A stretch of DNA of 64,000 bases from Odobenus rosmarus divergens (GCF_000321225.1 NW_004450662.1:1348063-1412062), one strand, 5' to 3'. Shown: positions 12,975-25,262, counted from the first letter of the stretch. The notes: generated from the letters alone by a model not told the origin. Numbers and translations: made by a program.

Positions 12975-13095
12975 CTGCCAGCTTCAGCACACACTGTGAC
13001 CTTGGACAGGTTACTTAACCTCTCTGAGCTTCTGTTTCCTAATCCATAAAATAGAAGAGATCCTCTCTATCTCTCAGTACTGTCGATGTGACAAC
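12975..13095 (+). repeat. MIR
   Basis: CACTGTGACCTTGGACAGGT, TACTTAACCTCTCTGAGCTT, CTGTTTCCTAATCCATAAAA: the sense MIR core. Confidence 0.9.
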
Positions 13096-13484
13096 GGTTA
13101 GCTTGGAGTTACCCCTGCTTCCAAGGAGCTCCCCTGAGGAGCCGGTCCCATCCTTCCCGCCATCAGCCCATCTTCTGAGATGGGTTCAGTGACCCAGCGT
13201 AAGCCTCCTAGAAGCTAAGAAAAGCACTCAGCCCATCCTGGGTGCTCCCCAGCAGCGTGCACAGTCTCTCTTCTTTCTCTCAGGGTGATCATAGCACAAA
13301 ATCTCTCCTTTACCAACATTTCCACTTCCAAGCAATCAAAGACTGGCACAGTAATGGCAAGTTGGTTTGGTTGGGTTTGATTTTTTGTTTGGTTTGCTGC
13401 TGCATTTTCAGGGTTGGAGCAAATGATCTGAGCCCTTGCCAGGGTCACAGTCAGGTGGTGACAGAAGAGGCCTGGTGAGGTGGC

Positions 13485-13660
13485 GGCGGGCTAGGTTAGG
13501 AGGTGTACACTTGCTGTGGGACGCCGGGCTAACTATTGCTATGAGTCTTGGCATTCAAGTCTCTACATCAGAACGGATATTAGAACCTCCTCCATGGGGT
13601 GTCATGAGGGTAGATTAAGCAAGATAACATATGTGAAGTTCTTTGTGGAGTATAAAGTGT
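13485..13660 (+). repeat. Diverged MIR-like fragment
   Basis: TGTGGGACGCCGGGCTAAC and a 3' part with GGTGTCATGAGGGTAGATTA, AGCAAGATAACATATGTGAA follow the order of a sense MIR with a replaced middle. Confidence 0.5.
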
Positions 13661-13734
13661 ATACAAGAGTTAGCTGTGGTTAATATCCTAAACCAACCCG
13701 AAGAACGAGACCCAGAATCCCAGGGCAGTGAGAA

Positions 13735-14260
13735 GAATCACTTTTTTAATTAGAACACATATATAGTCAGCTCTCAATTATCTGTTGGCAAATTGTCCCC
13801 ATTCCTGGCAAATTCTATCACCAAGATTGCTTAATGAAGTCCTCTGTTAACATTTCACAGCTTCTTATTTTGCTCTTATTTGCATGAGTCCCAAAGGGAA
13901 TAGAAGTCCTTTAAAGGCAAAATCAGCTAATAGCCCTGTCCCCACCTAGGGAAGGTGTTGAGCCATAAAAACAGCGAGCTGGGGAGGGTGGAATATGGCT
14001 CGCCTCTCGCTGGGAACCAGTACCAGAGGTGACATGCTGCACCCAGCCGAGTCAGCGGCAGGAGGGAGTTCCGTCACAGGCCTTGGTTTTGTTTTGTTGT
14101 GTATTAAAAATTCCCAGAACATCAAACACATCCATATTCAAACATGAATACCAAACTGCATTCCGAAGTTGAAAATGAAGGTTACTTAGTATTATTCGTT
14201 ATTTTGGAATGTCCATCACTTTGGATTATTCACACCCTTGCTTCCTCTCCATTAACGAAG
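13735..14260. promoter_or_regulatory. Possible conserved non-coding element with octamer site
   Basis: Largely repeat-free, AT-rich segment. It has TTTTTAATTAGAAC, a perfect octamer ATTTGCAT at 13878-13885, AGATAATTAAGAGTTG and CTTTGGATTATTCAC. Enhancer function is inference only. Confidence 0.28.
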
Positions 14261-15474
14261 ATAATTAAGAGTTGATTGTCTTTGGGCTCCAAGAAGGGAG
14301 AAATTCAGGACACTGTGATCTACTCCCCGTTGGGAACAACTCCAGAAGCCATGAGAAGATTTCTCTATAAACACCAAGTCTAAGTTATGGTCCCCGATGC
14401 AGGGTTGGTGAGTGGCACAGAAGTAGCTCATGCTTCAAGACCAGACTACATTATCCACACAGTGCACCAGGCTCCCGGGCCTGCTTTGATACCTATCTGT
14501 GTGAAGCAGCCATGTTGTTCCTCATGCAACACCTGGAAACCATTGAAACTGCACAGGACCTTCTGATTCCTTGAGCATTTCACAGCGGGACCTGGGGATC
14601 CACTGCAGGGCGGCCCAGGGGCTGGACTTGGCCCCTCAAGCTTCACCTAGCCTGCCTTCACCTACTTCACACACTGGCATTCCATACAGGATTCCATTGG
14701 CAAAGGGTTGCATGCACTGGGGGAAAAAAGTGAAAACCACTGACATCATCCAATGGCCTCATGGAGCAGCAAAGGAAACCATGGCGCGCCCAGAGAGAAA
14801 TGGCAGCTGGACCAAGGTCACACAGTGACAACCCAAACCGGAAAGAACCCAGTTCCCCCGGACCTGCGCTATTTGCATTTGACAGTACCTCCCAAATGTG
14901 CACCAAAACCCACCTGCAGCCGGATTGCCCAGGGGAGCTGTGGAATGCAGACTCCTTGGCTTAGCTCAGACCCACTATCTCAGAATTCTGGCTTGGAGCC
15001 CAGGAAACTGTATTTTTTAGCAAGTTCCTCAGGTGATTCTTATGCATATGAGAGTTTTAGCACAATTTCCCACTGGCAAGGTCTATACCAGGGTAAAATG
15101 ATTATTTTAAGCTGTTTGTTTAAAAAAAAAAAAATGAGAGTTAGGACATGGATCTTCCTCAAACAGACCAATGTCCTTGAGAGATTTGCTTTTACTTCCT
15201 TGTGGCTCCGTTTTATTCTTTTCAGCCTTGGGTCCTCCCCACCCAAAAATAAGACTTTGGATAAAGCAGAACAAAGAACCTTAGGGCTGAAAGGGAGGGA
15301 CCTAACAGATTGAGTCTAGACCCTGCCTTGTACACATGCGGAGTCTTGGAGAAGGGAAGAGTCAGGCCTGAGGGCACCCAGCTCAGAGGTGGCAGAGGCA
15401 GCACCCAAAATGGTACCTTCTGGGCCTGGGTGTTCAGGGCGAGGACACAGTATCTCTTAGAAAAGGGAACAGAG

Positions 15475-15723
15475 GGGTGCCCGAGTGGCTCAGTTGGTTG
15501 GGCATCTGCCTTCAGCTCAGGTCATGATCCCAGGGTCCTGGAATCAAGCCCCACGTCCCTGCTCAGCAGGGAGCCTGCTTCTCCCTCTCCCTCTGCCACT
15601 CCCCCTGCTTGTACTCTCTCCTTCTCTCTCTCTGTCAAATAAATAAATAAAATCTTAAAGAAAGAAAGAAAGGGAAAGAAAGAAAGAAAGAAAAAGAAAA
15701 AGAAGAGGAAGGAAGGAACGAAC
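15475..15723 (+). mobile_element. CAN-SINE with GAAA-rich tail
   Basis: Head GGGTGCCCGAGTGGCTCAG, CT-rich middle and AATAAATAAATAAAATCTT, then a (GAAA)n/(GGAA)n tail grown from the poly-A. The target-site duplication GAACAGAG occurs at 15467-15474 and 15724-15731. Confidence 0.96.
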
Positions 15724-17084
15724 GAACAGAGATGCTGGACACCATGGAGTCAGCCAATCCACGGGCCCCACCTCCCAGGGATTCCCATCCCGATACACTC
15801 TAAGAGGGTAACCGTATACGCTGGGTCTGCCCACAGCCCATGCCTACACTTTCTTTCAAGTTAATGACTTAGCTCTATCCTGCTCTTCAGCATCCCCTTC
15901 TTTCTCTTCTACTGCTCTCTACCTTTCCCCAACAATGGTCCAGGGAGCACATATTCCTGAACACACAAGAGCCTGAGGCTCAGAGAAAGAAAGGGGCCTA
16001 GCCTGGGTCCCGTGGCCAGCCTTGCAGCAAGCCTGATATGGCATCCTGGTTCCTAGCCTTTGTGGGCTGCCCAAGCGTCTCCTATTTCTACTCCATACCG
16101 TCCCCCACCATGACCACCAAAGCCCGCACTGCTCTGCCCTTTGCATCTCGGTCAGACGCAGGCAGGGATGGATGGGCTCCTTCCCAGGTTCCGATGCACC
16201 AGTGTTTCCAGAAGCACTTATCAGTATCCTCTTGGCATCCAGAACTTGGCTGAATGGATGGAGGATTCCCTCCGCTTGCCACTAATGAGGACAGTCAGGC
16301 TCTGGCCTGGGCCACAGGCTGATAATCAGTAGGCGAAGGATTTATAGTGACTTTGGAGTCACCCTGTCCCGGTCAGCCCCATTGCTCTTCATTAAAGACC
16401 CACGCTGTCCAGGACAACCTTGGCAGATTGCGCATCCCAGGGAGAGGTGTGTGAGACCAGGAGAATCACAGGCTACCTGGGCGCCCCCAGCTCAGACAAG
16501 AAGCAGGGGCAGGAAAACGTGCCCTGGAATTCCTGGCCCACATCCAGTCTCGGGGAAGAGCAGCAGTCTGGCTCTCGTGTGTAAGCCCAAACAAAACTCC
16601 AGTGTAGTTTCTGGAATGTTCGCCATCTCGGCAAGCTTCTCCTCACCTGTGTATCAGAATCAAGTTGCTAGTGGCTGCAAATGGTAGTGTTGAGGGTAAA
16701 ATTGTTTTCAGGTCTCTCTCCCAGCAAAGAGTCTAGAAGAAACAATGGACAGACAGCCCCTTTTCCACCCCACCCCCGCCTTGTTCTTCTGGCTTCTCTG
16801 TTGGTGTCTCCAGTCCCAATCCAAAGGAAGAAGATGGGGTTAGATGACTTCTTGCCATCCTGACAGGGCTCTAAGCCTGTGCAGACATTGGCAGCCCGTG
16901 CCACCCAAGACAGCTGCTCCCGATCTGCCCAGCCTGGAGCAGCCGTGTCCCTCTTAGAGGGTCACATTGGCATCAGTAACCTCCCCTATTTGGAGATGAA
17001 CTCCCAAGTCAACCCCAAATGAGAGGACATATTGTAGAACCACTTCTCCTACTACCTGAGATGTGAGTGCTCACTAAGCATAAG

Positions 17085-17660
17085 TTATTTACGCCAGGTT
17101 CCTCCAGATCCATGGACCCAACTGCACCCAGGACACCTTCTCCTGATGATTCAGGGCCCCTCTCCATCAACATATTTACAACGGAACTCACTGCTCCCCC
17201 CAAACATGCTTCCCCTCCTGACACAGAAATGGTTCCTCAGGTCACCTACTCACCCCTTCCTGCAGGCCAGGGAGAGGGGACCTTTATGCCTCCATTCTTC
17301 TCATCTCCTGCCAAATGCTACCGATTCTACCTCCAAGTGGTTCCTAAATCCATTTTCTTCTTTCCACTGATACGGCTTTAGCCTGAGCCCTGTTGACAGC
17401 AAAATCTTCCTGATCAGTTTTCCTATCTTCAGATTATCCTCCTTCATCCACCCTCCTCACTGTCACCGCTGTGATCTTTCTAAAACTCAGATCTGAGCAT
17501 GTGGGTCAAACTCTTTGATGATTTCTCATTAAGTGCAAATTTCTTAGCATGCACTCGAGGGCCGACACAATCAGGCCTACCATGATTCCCTAGGAATGCA
17601 TCCTGCTGAACATGTCTACATGGCCACATGCCGTGCACCAGTCCTACCTGGTTCCTAGTG
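17085..17660 (+). repeat. L2 LINE 3' region
   Basis: A sense L2 with CTCCTTCATCCACCCTCCTCA, GTGATCTTTCTAAAACTCAG, ATCTGAGCATGTGGGTCAAA and a weak CATGATTCC continuation. The 5' part before about 17400 is less certain. Confidence 0.75.
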
Positions 17661-17689
17661 ACGGTAGCTGCTCCGTTGTGGAGCGCGTG

Positions 17690-17840
17690 CGGGGCTCTGC
17701 ACACTTTACGCAAAATGCCCCGTGTCATTCTCACAAACAACCCAGCAAGCACTGATTACTATCCCGGTGGGGGAAGTCAGGTGCAGCGGGCCTGGGGGAT
17801 GTGCCCAAGGGCCACACGGCTGTAATGGTAGAGCCAGAGA
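17690..17840 (-). repeat. MIR
   Basis: Antisense MIR: TCATTCTCACAAACAACCCA, GGGGGAAGTCAGGTGC and CCCAAGGGCCACACGGCTGT. Confidence 0.78.
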
Positions 17841-17864
17841 TCCAGCCAAGATCGTGTGGCCTCA

Positions 17865-18140
17865 CCATCATGTTCTGACCTCCATGTGCTACTTAAGCCA
17901 TTTCCCATTCCAGGGAATATTCCCTCCTTGCCCTCCTATCCCTTACCCTGGAGGCCACGTCAGAAGCCAACCCTTCTGGGACTCCTTCCCTCATTCCCTC
18001 AGAAGGAAACATCTTTCTTCCTTGAGACTTTCTTTATATTTCACTTTGGGCACTGATTGTGCAATGCTAGTAATTCCAGGCCCTTCTGCGCATATTTGTC
18101 TCCTCCAGACTCTAAGCTCCTTGTCATGGAAAATAGATCA
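17865..18140 (+). repeat. L2 fragment
   Basis: TTCCCATTCCAGGGAATATT, ACTCCTTCCCTCATTCCC and CTCCAGACTCTAAGCTCCTT follow the sense L2 3' UTR. Confidence 0.72.
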
Positions 18141-18425
18141 GTCCCTCGTCTGCCCCCCACACCCAGTGAGAGGCCCTGGAGGTGCTAGCGGAGACGTGCC
18201 TCTGCCCGTGGCTGGCACCTTTGCTGGTCCCATCTCTCACTCTCCAGAAACATCAGCTCAGGTAGTCAGTGGGCTCGGGCATAACCCCATCACCCCCCAG
18301 TTCCTCTCCCCTGAGTAGGTCATGACAAGACCTTCTGGAAACTTCCCAAAACTCATTCTTCTGCATTAGGAGCTGGTCCTGTGCTGAGCAACAGGAAAAC
18401 AGCAGAAGTCAAGACTTGGGCTTCC

Positions 18426-18466
18426 GGGTATGATCGGAGTCATCCAGGGTATGATCGGAGTCATCC
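18426..18466. repeat. 21-bp perfect tandem duplication
   Basis: GGGTATGATCGGAGTCATCC occurs at 18426-18445 and again at 18447-18466 with a single A between them. Confidence 0.97.
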
Positions 18467-18929
18467 TGCCCCGGTCCCTTCCCACTCTGCCTGGCGTCAT
18501 CCTGGTATCAGCTAGGGGACCTCTGAGCTGGCTCCTTCCTCCCCTTCCCTTGCTCCCATCTGCTTGCTTCTCGGGAGCAGGGCAGCTTCCCTTAATCTCC
18601 TAAGAGGCAATTTCCATCCTCCGGGCTGGGAAAAGCTGGAGTAAATATCCCCCGTACAAGTATTCTTAAAGCCTTCCCCAATTGGTCACTGATAACAGAG
18701 CAGACGGCAACACTGAGCCTGTTCTGCATGGCTGGCCGGGCAGCATCAGGAGACTGAGGTGGGCTGGGGTGGTGCCAACGGCAGAGCTACAGGTGGCCCC
18801 GCAGCCTCCCATTCACCCGAAGGTGAGAAAGACTTGAAAGACTCATGGGAAGGAGCAGCTTCTAATCGGTGCAACTTCAGATTTGCAGAGCCTCCTGGGA
18901 TCCCTCTTTCCAGGTGCTATGTGGCCCCA

Positions 18930-19136
18930 TTTTTTTAAAAAAAAGATTTATTTATTTTAGAGAGAGAGAAGATGGAGGGAGAGGGGCAGGGAAGAGGGAG
19001 AGAGAAAATCTCAAGCAGACTCCGCACCCAGGGTGGAGCCAGACTCGGGGCTGGATCTCACGACCCTGAGATCACGACCTGAGCCGAAACCAAGAGTCGG
19101 ACGCTTAACCAACTCAGTGACCCAGGCGCCCCAGGG
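18930..19136 (-). mobile_element. CAN-SINE, reverse
   Basis: Begins with a T run and AAGATTTATTTATTTTAG, followed by a GA-rich middle, GAGATCACGACCTGAGC and CACCCAGGCGCC-type head. The target-site duplication TGTGGCCCCA is at 18920-18929 and 19137-19146. Confidence 0.96.
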
Positions 19137-19194
19137 TGTGGCCCCACTTTTAGTGGTCCTGGGCTCAGGAAAGACTCGTGGATGGTGATGTAAC

Positions 19195-19345
19195 TAAGAA
19201 CAACCTTTGTGAAACACCTCTGTGTGCCAGGACCATTTACACACGAGTCCTCTCCCTAGAGCAGCTGTGCAAGCTAGGTGCGTCACTCCCATTTTACAGA
19301 TGAGGGTGAGGAACGTGCCCCATCATATTGCTAGTGAGCTTCTGC
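19195..19345 (-). repeat. MIR
   Basis: Antisense MIR: TCTGTGTGCCAGGACCATTT, CTCCCATTTTACAGATGAGG and ATTGCTAGTGAGC. Confidence 0.82.
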
Positions 19346-20516
19346 CCAGGTCTGCCTGCCCCTGTGTTCCTTGCACTCTCCAAGACCCAGGCTTTGGCAG
19401 GTACTCAAAGCAGGTACCTGAGGTTACTCGTCACTCATGCCTTCGCTTGCATGTTTTTCCTAACCCAGAATTACATCTCTCCTCCATCGAGTTCCCCGTA
19501 TCATGATTCCTCCTCCACGAAGCTTTTCGGTTTCCTCCCTCCAACCCTCCGGCTTGCAACAGACCTTTCGCAAACTCAAAAAGAGCTTTATGTGACCCCT
19601 TGATGAGACCGAGCCCGTTCTCCCTTGTAGCCTAGCGACTTATGGTCAAATGTGGCCATCCGCACACTCTCAGTAAGTTTTGCTGAATGTCCTGGGAGTT
19701 GAGACAGGCAGGGTTTCAGCTGGGCGGCCCCGCACTCAGGCACAGGGGTGGTGGTGGGTACGTCCCCAGGGCACCAGAGAAGTTCTTGCTCTGCCTGCTT
19801 CTGGACCGCTGGGCATCCCCAGGGCATCACTCAGCATCTCAGGGCCCTGCTCCTTTACCAGCTCTGTCCCCCTCTGAAGGAGCAGGACAAGGGTGACTGT
19901 CTGCATGGGTTTGCAGAGCACTGGGCTCCTCAGAAGCCAGGGCAAGCATTCCAAGCAGCCTAGTTCCTGTCCAGGAATGGCTGGGGTTAACCCTAAGGGG
20001 AGTGGTCTCCTTCCCTCAACCTGCTCCTGGAGCAAAGGCTTGGCCAAAGTGCCCAAAGATGGGAGGGGGGAAGGGGGCACACCCGCATGCCATCCCTGGA
20101 CTGCCTCTGATCTGACCTCTGAGCACAGATCGAAAGAAAGGGGTGTCAGGGACACAGGGACATTAGCAATACTGCCCCCCACGTCAGGCTCCAGCGCAGT
20201 TTGCACTGAGGCCTTCTCTTTTCGGCTACACTAACCCCAAATCTCATGCTGTTTGCACGAGCCCATGCTGACCCTGTGCATATTCCCTCTCGCCACCAGC
20301 ATGGAACCACCTGAGCACCAGATCAGTGACGGGGAGAGACACAAAAACCTATGCCCGTAGAGACGGCAACAGACTTGGGACACTCAAGTACTAGAATGTT
20401 TCCCCAAAAGATCCGGGACTGACAGCTATGGGTGGCAAGGTGGGGTGACGTGAGCCTGCCATTAAGGACCCTGACCACCATGCGCATGGGGCCACTGGGC
20501 CCTCTTCCTACTTGTT

Positions 20517-20557
20517 ACACACACACACACACACACACACCACACGCACACACACAA
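20517..20557. repeat. (AC)n microsatellite, imperfect
   Basis: An AC run of about 24 bp followed by CACACGCACACACACAAACG. Confidence 0.95.
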
Positions 20558-21490
20558 ACGTGCGCATGTGTGCGCATACCCCACAGCAGCCAGGCCCCCA
20601 GAGCACTACTATAAAACCATCACTCCTGGCAATTTGGCCCTTATAACCTCAGTCTTCCATACAAAATGCCTCTTCCCTCCCCAAGAGATAGTCAGGAATT
20701 GAGGGGTGACCTCAGATCCGGGGCCAGAGGTGTGTGAGCTCCTAGAGAATCATGACAGTGGGGACCTCCCAGAGCCAGATGGTGCTGGTCCATGCCATGC
20801 TGTGTACTGCAAGTCCCCAAAAAGAGTCTAAGGTGAGGGGCCATGTGGTCAGGACTGGGAGAGGGTGGCCCCTTCAGGGAGCCTGCTGGGCTGGTGCAGA
20901 TGAAAGAGGGAGGAGGGATGGAGATGAGCACTCCCATGGGGCAGGGGGGTGGGGGGCACTTTCAAGAAAGCAAGCAGTCTGGAGAAGAGGAGAGAGGCAG
21001 CTGAGCTGCCCTGCTCCTGAGCGGAGAGCCGAGGGAAAGAGATGGTCAGTGGATAGGCCAGACAGGGTGGCAGGAGGGGAGGACTCCCAGCTGGGCTGCT
21101 GCCGGGGAGCAGAGAGGGGGAAGCTCTGACCCAGGATTGGAGCCCAGAGGCTTCCCAATGCTACGTCCCCCACCCCTCTCTCTAGGCGGGGCTGCACCTG
21201 CACCTGTCCTTTTCAGCACTGAAGAGCTGAGGGCCCTCCTGCCAAGTGCCCTGCCGCCCCCACACCTCCTCCTGCCTGTCAGTCACCAGCCATCCTGACT
21301 CAGAGCCCGCCACGCGGGCTGCGCACATGGCTCGTCAGGATGGGGCTCCTCAGAGCCCACCTCCTCTCTGTCCTTCCCAGCCAGATACGGCCCCTGCTTC
21401 CTGCAGTTTGAGGAGAACACCTCCAACGGCCCCACCCGCTCGGCACTTCTGCCTCCAAGCTCCTTACCTGCTCAGCAGGTGAAGGGAGAT

Positions 21491-21527
21491 CTCTGCACCG
21501 GGGGCCTTCAGAGCCCCCGGTGCAGAG
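21491..21527. repeat. Perfect GC-rich hairpin
   Basis: CTCTGCACCGGGGGC (21491-21505) and its exact reverse complement GCCCCCGGTGCAGAG (21513-21527) flank a 7-nt loop. The 15-bp stem is mismatch-free. A following TTTTACT makes it look terminator-like, but that has no meaning in a mammalian intron. Confidence 0.97.
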
Positions 21528-22519
21528 CCTTTTACTCTAAGCCCCCCTGAGCCACTGCAGAACCTTGAGGCTGGCATCTCTCCTCTCTGAGTGCAGTGGG
21601 GAGAAATACCCCCCTCCTGACTTCAGAGTTGTAAAGGCCCAGTTGGAGAGCTGGGAAGGTGCCCTCTTGGCCTGCGAAGTCCACAGCAGCCTGGGCGTGC
21701 AGGGAGCCTGCAGGCTGCGGACAGTCGCCTCACGGGCTCTCCAGTGGCCCCTGGGCCCCCTCCCCATTCTGCAGGGCCCCTCTCTTCCTGGGAATGCGAA
21801 CAGGAAAGCGTGCCTGGTCACCACTGGAATCACATCCTACTCGGTCTAACCCACCAAGTGTGTTTCCGTCCAAGCCCTCCCTGAGAGTCTCCCTACACTC
21901 GGCAGTCCCGGCCAAGGGCGAGGGAGAGTGTGGTCTCGGGTGGGTTCTGTGAGCTCCCAGGGCTTAGGATACAGCTTTGGAATAGGACTGCTGGGCCTAG
22001 TGTCCCTCCCCCACCCCTCAGTGCCCTGGGCCCCTGGACAGCCTCATCCTCACGGGGGCCTGATAGGGCACCTGTCACACAGGACTGTGAAGAAGAGATT
22101 TGTCAAATAACCCACGTAAAGCTCTTAATACATGAGCTACACGCAATTGAAGTCAGCTAGTATGAATTCTACAACAATGAAAGTATTATTTGTGATATAT
22201 AGCTAGTTCTATATATTTATATAATAACATAGTTATATAGATAATGACTATATAACACTAAGTGCCAGTAATTTTACACCTCCTTTCTTTCCTATCCCCC
22301 ATGGTGGCCAGTACTAGACTCCACCATGAACCCTAACTCAGTGTTGTAGACCAGCAACTGGCGGGAGGCCATGTAAACTTAAGGAAGAACCAAGAAATCA
22401 CTTTTCACTCCAAAGATCCTCTGCCTCTCTTTAGATGGTCTGAGGGCAATGGTTGCTGGGGTTGAATGGGGGGAGTCCTGATTTGTGGATAAAAATCCAA
22501 ATCTAGACCCTTAATTCAA

Positions 22520-22760
22520 TAACCAACATGGGAAGTGGCAAGAAAACAGGGTTTGCAACCAGAGACATTTGGGTCTTTATTGTACCTGGGCCCACTGCGT
22601 GACCTGGAATTGCACCAGGGCCCACTGAGTGACCTTGAGTTACAACTGGGTGACCTTGGGCATGTCACTTTATTTGGGAGCCTCGGCTCATCCGTGAAAT
22701 GCGGGTAGTAATACCCGACTAGCATTGTAGTTATATTCAAAGCCTTGGTTAAAGTAGGTC
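22520..22760 (+). repeat. MIR with internal 30-bp tandem duplication
   Basis: Sense MIR flanks (AACAGGGTTTGCAACCAGAG and GGCATGTCACTTTATTTGGG) enclose 30-bp units at 22581-22610 and 22611-22640, plus a partial third at 22641-22655. Each carries a ctggg/cAGTGACC-like core. Confidence 0.78.
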
Positions 22761-22974
22761 TTCCATGAATAACTGAGTTATTTTTACCCTACAAAGCCTG
22801 ACTTCTTGAGACTCTGGCCCTTTCCCATCATTTCTCACCTCACTCGTTCTGTGTGGTGTGCTCAGCACAATATCTGCCTAATCAGTAGTTGATAATGTAA
22901 AAACAGTTTTCCTTCATGACCACAGATCTCAGGGGACAGACTAGAGTAGGTGGGCCGCAAGATCCACAAGTCAA

Positions 22975-23125
22975 GTTTATTCAGTGCTTACGCACTCGAC
23001 CAGGTGCTGAGAATACAAGATGAAAAAATGGCCGTGGTTCTTGCCCTCAGTTCACCTTCCATTTCTCACTTACCTTTGTTCTTTCGGCATCTGATATACA
23101 GTAAATGCCCAATAAAGTTTTGAAG
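22975..23125. repeat. L2 3'-end fragments
   Basis: An antisense piece (TTTATTCAGTGCTTACGCAC, CCAGGTGCTGAGAATACAAG, TTCTTGCCCTCAG) abuts a sense tail (GATATACAGTAAATGCCCAA then TAAAG). Confidence 0.65.
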
Positions 23126-23189
23126 AAATTAAGGGGGGATGGGAAGGAGGAAGAGTGGGGAGGAGAGAAGAGAAAAGATTCCCCCCTTG

Positions 23190-23745
23190 GTGACGGGAAG
23201 TGCCTAGAGGCACAGGCAAAGCTCCTGGAGGAGAATTTGGCATTCAGTGAGGGCAGGGCTGGTTAGGGAGCCCTGGAGAGAGGGGCGATTCCAGAATGGT
23301 GGGACGTCGATGACATGGGACAGGTAACATAAGTGAATGGCTGCTGAGCACCTGGAGAGAAGCGGGTCAGATTTTGGAGAAGCTTGTCGGGTGCTCTCCG
23401 GCGGGTAGTGGAGAGCCATTAGACTTTCCACCCCTTGGAAAGGGAGAGAGTGCACGAGGAAAGTGGTGGTTTAGGAAGAAGACTCAGGGTCGGACCTAAA
23501 AGCATTCACAGGCTGTCAAAAGAACCCAGGCGGAGGTGGGGAGGGCCCAGACTTTGGGTTGCAGCCGTAGGCGTGGAGAGGAAAGGGTGGGTCTGGGAGA
23601 TGCTGTGGAGGAGGGGCTGGGCCACACTTGGTGATGGGGACAGATTAAAAATGAAGCAGGAAAGGGAGGTCACACTGACTGCCAGGCTTCACAGCAGGAG
23701 AATGTCAGTGGGCACAATGGGAAACTGAGGCAGAAAACTTGGGAT
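23190..23745 (-). repeat. L2 LINE, diverged
   Basis: The antisense L2 landmark order is visible but eroded: CATTCAGTGAGGGCAGGGCT, TAGTGGAGAGCCATTAGAC, then a GGAAGAGGGCC-type segment and an 'aggaaagggaggtcacactgactgccaggctt' portion. Confidence 0.5.
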
Positions 23746-23829
23746 GGATGGCACAAGGCGTGCTAGTGGGTGCAGTACATACTCTGCGCCCAGAGCAGAG
23801 TTGTCTGGGTGTGGTGGGCGCACAGATGT

Positions 23830-23925
23830 TCGCTCCTGGAGGGAAGGACCACGTCGTATCCATCTGTTTCCCACAAGGCAGTGCAATGCCTGCCTCGTAG
23901 CAGGTTGCAATAAATGTGTGTGGAA
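23830..23925 (+). repeat. L2 3' end
   Basis: GCTCCTGGAGGGAAGGACCA, CTGTTTCCCACAAGGCAGTG, TGCCTCGTAGCAGGTTGCAA and TAAATGTGTGTGGAAT match the sense terminal segment of L2. Confidence 0.75.
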
Positions 23926-24523
23926 TCACAAATGTTCTCAAGGAGGTTCCTGTCTACTTACCATAATGCCCAGAAGGTTCTAGAAAAGATTCCAGGCTCA
24001 CTCACAGTTCACTTCCTGGGAGCAGGAAAGACAGGGAAAAGAAACCAGCTGTGAGGGAACAAGTGAAGAGCATCTTTTGGCCAGGAAACTACACCCATGT
24101 TTGCACACTCTGTTCCTAGGGGCTTTGAAGCCCAGAAGAGAAGACTCAAGGTACATCTTATGGGTGAAAAGACAGTGCGCCCCATCCCTCCACGTCCCCT
24201 CCACCCACAGCACTGTGGTTTTTATCTACTCTAGATAGTGACACTCAGCTTATGATTCTATTTGAAAAAGCATCTCACTGATTTGAAAGAAAAAGTATTT
24301 CTAGTGGCATGTATTTAATGCACAGAAATTAAAATTAGACTGAAAAAGAAAATTGTCAGAGCACCAATCATCCCCTCCCAAAAAATAATGGGTAAATACT
24401 GTTCTTTGGGTGGTTATGTTGAGACCGTCCAGTATATCTATCTCCACACCCCCCACACCATCCCAAGAGGCGTTCTTTCCATAGAAAAGCCGAAGGGACC
24501 CAAACAGACCCAATGCGCGAGCC

Positions 24524-24577
24524 GAAAGCTCTCTGAAGCCTGCTGAGATGTTCTAGAAAGCTCTCTCAAGCCTGCTG
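24524..24577. repeat. 32-bp-period duplication
   Basis: GAAAGCTCTCTGAAGCCTGC at 24524 recurs as GAAAGCTCTCTCAAGCCTGC at 24556, with one mismatch across the repeated 22 bp. Confidence 0.93.
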
Positions 24578-25262
24578 GGGATGGATCAGACCGTCCTCCA
24601 CCCAGGCCCTCCCCCACTCTTCACTGTCCCTTCAGCTGTCTGTGTGCTCAGGGCTTACTGGGGGGATCTCGTGCCTGCCCCAATCCATGGCTCTGAGACA
24701 GCATCCAAAGTGAGCTAGTGAGCGCTCCGCGTGCTCCTCCATGGCCGGTCTTGGCTCTCCCTGTACCAACCAGGACTCACCCCACCCCCCGCCACCCACA
24801 CCCCCCCCTCGGGATGCCCCCTGTACCCCAACTGTCCATTACCCTCACCCTCACCTGAGGAAGAGGGACCGGGGGTGGGACGCCCACAGGGTCCTCACCA
24901 CTTGCTTGGGGCCTTCTCATTACAGTCCCTCCGCCCCCAGCTGACAACCTGATAATTCTCTCTGATAACACAATCTCTGGCAGCCATGGCAGCTGTCTTG
25001 ACACTGTCCTTCTTGCAAGAAAGATTTTGAGATATAAGAAGGAGCTGTGAAATCATCACTGAGCAGGGAGAACAGAGCCTCGGAAAGGAGTGCCCCCCTA
25101 CAGCCTTCCCCCTCCCCCCCTTTCCCTCTCTTTCCCTCCCTGGCCCCTTCTTCAGGCCTCTCCAGCTCCCTCCCGCCTCCCTGACCCTCCTCAGGTCACC
25201 CCTTCCTTGGGCTCTTTCTCCAGGCTCCCCCCCCACTTCTGCTTTCCCTTCTCTCTCTCTTG

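Noticed and set aside
17722..18318. 198-residue open frame (+)
   Set aside because: It runs through MIR and L2 sequence, with no known domain or splice context.
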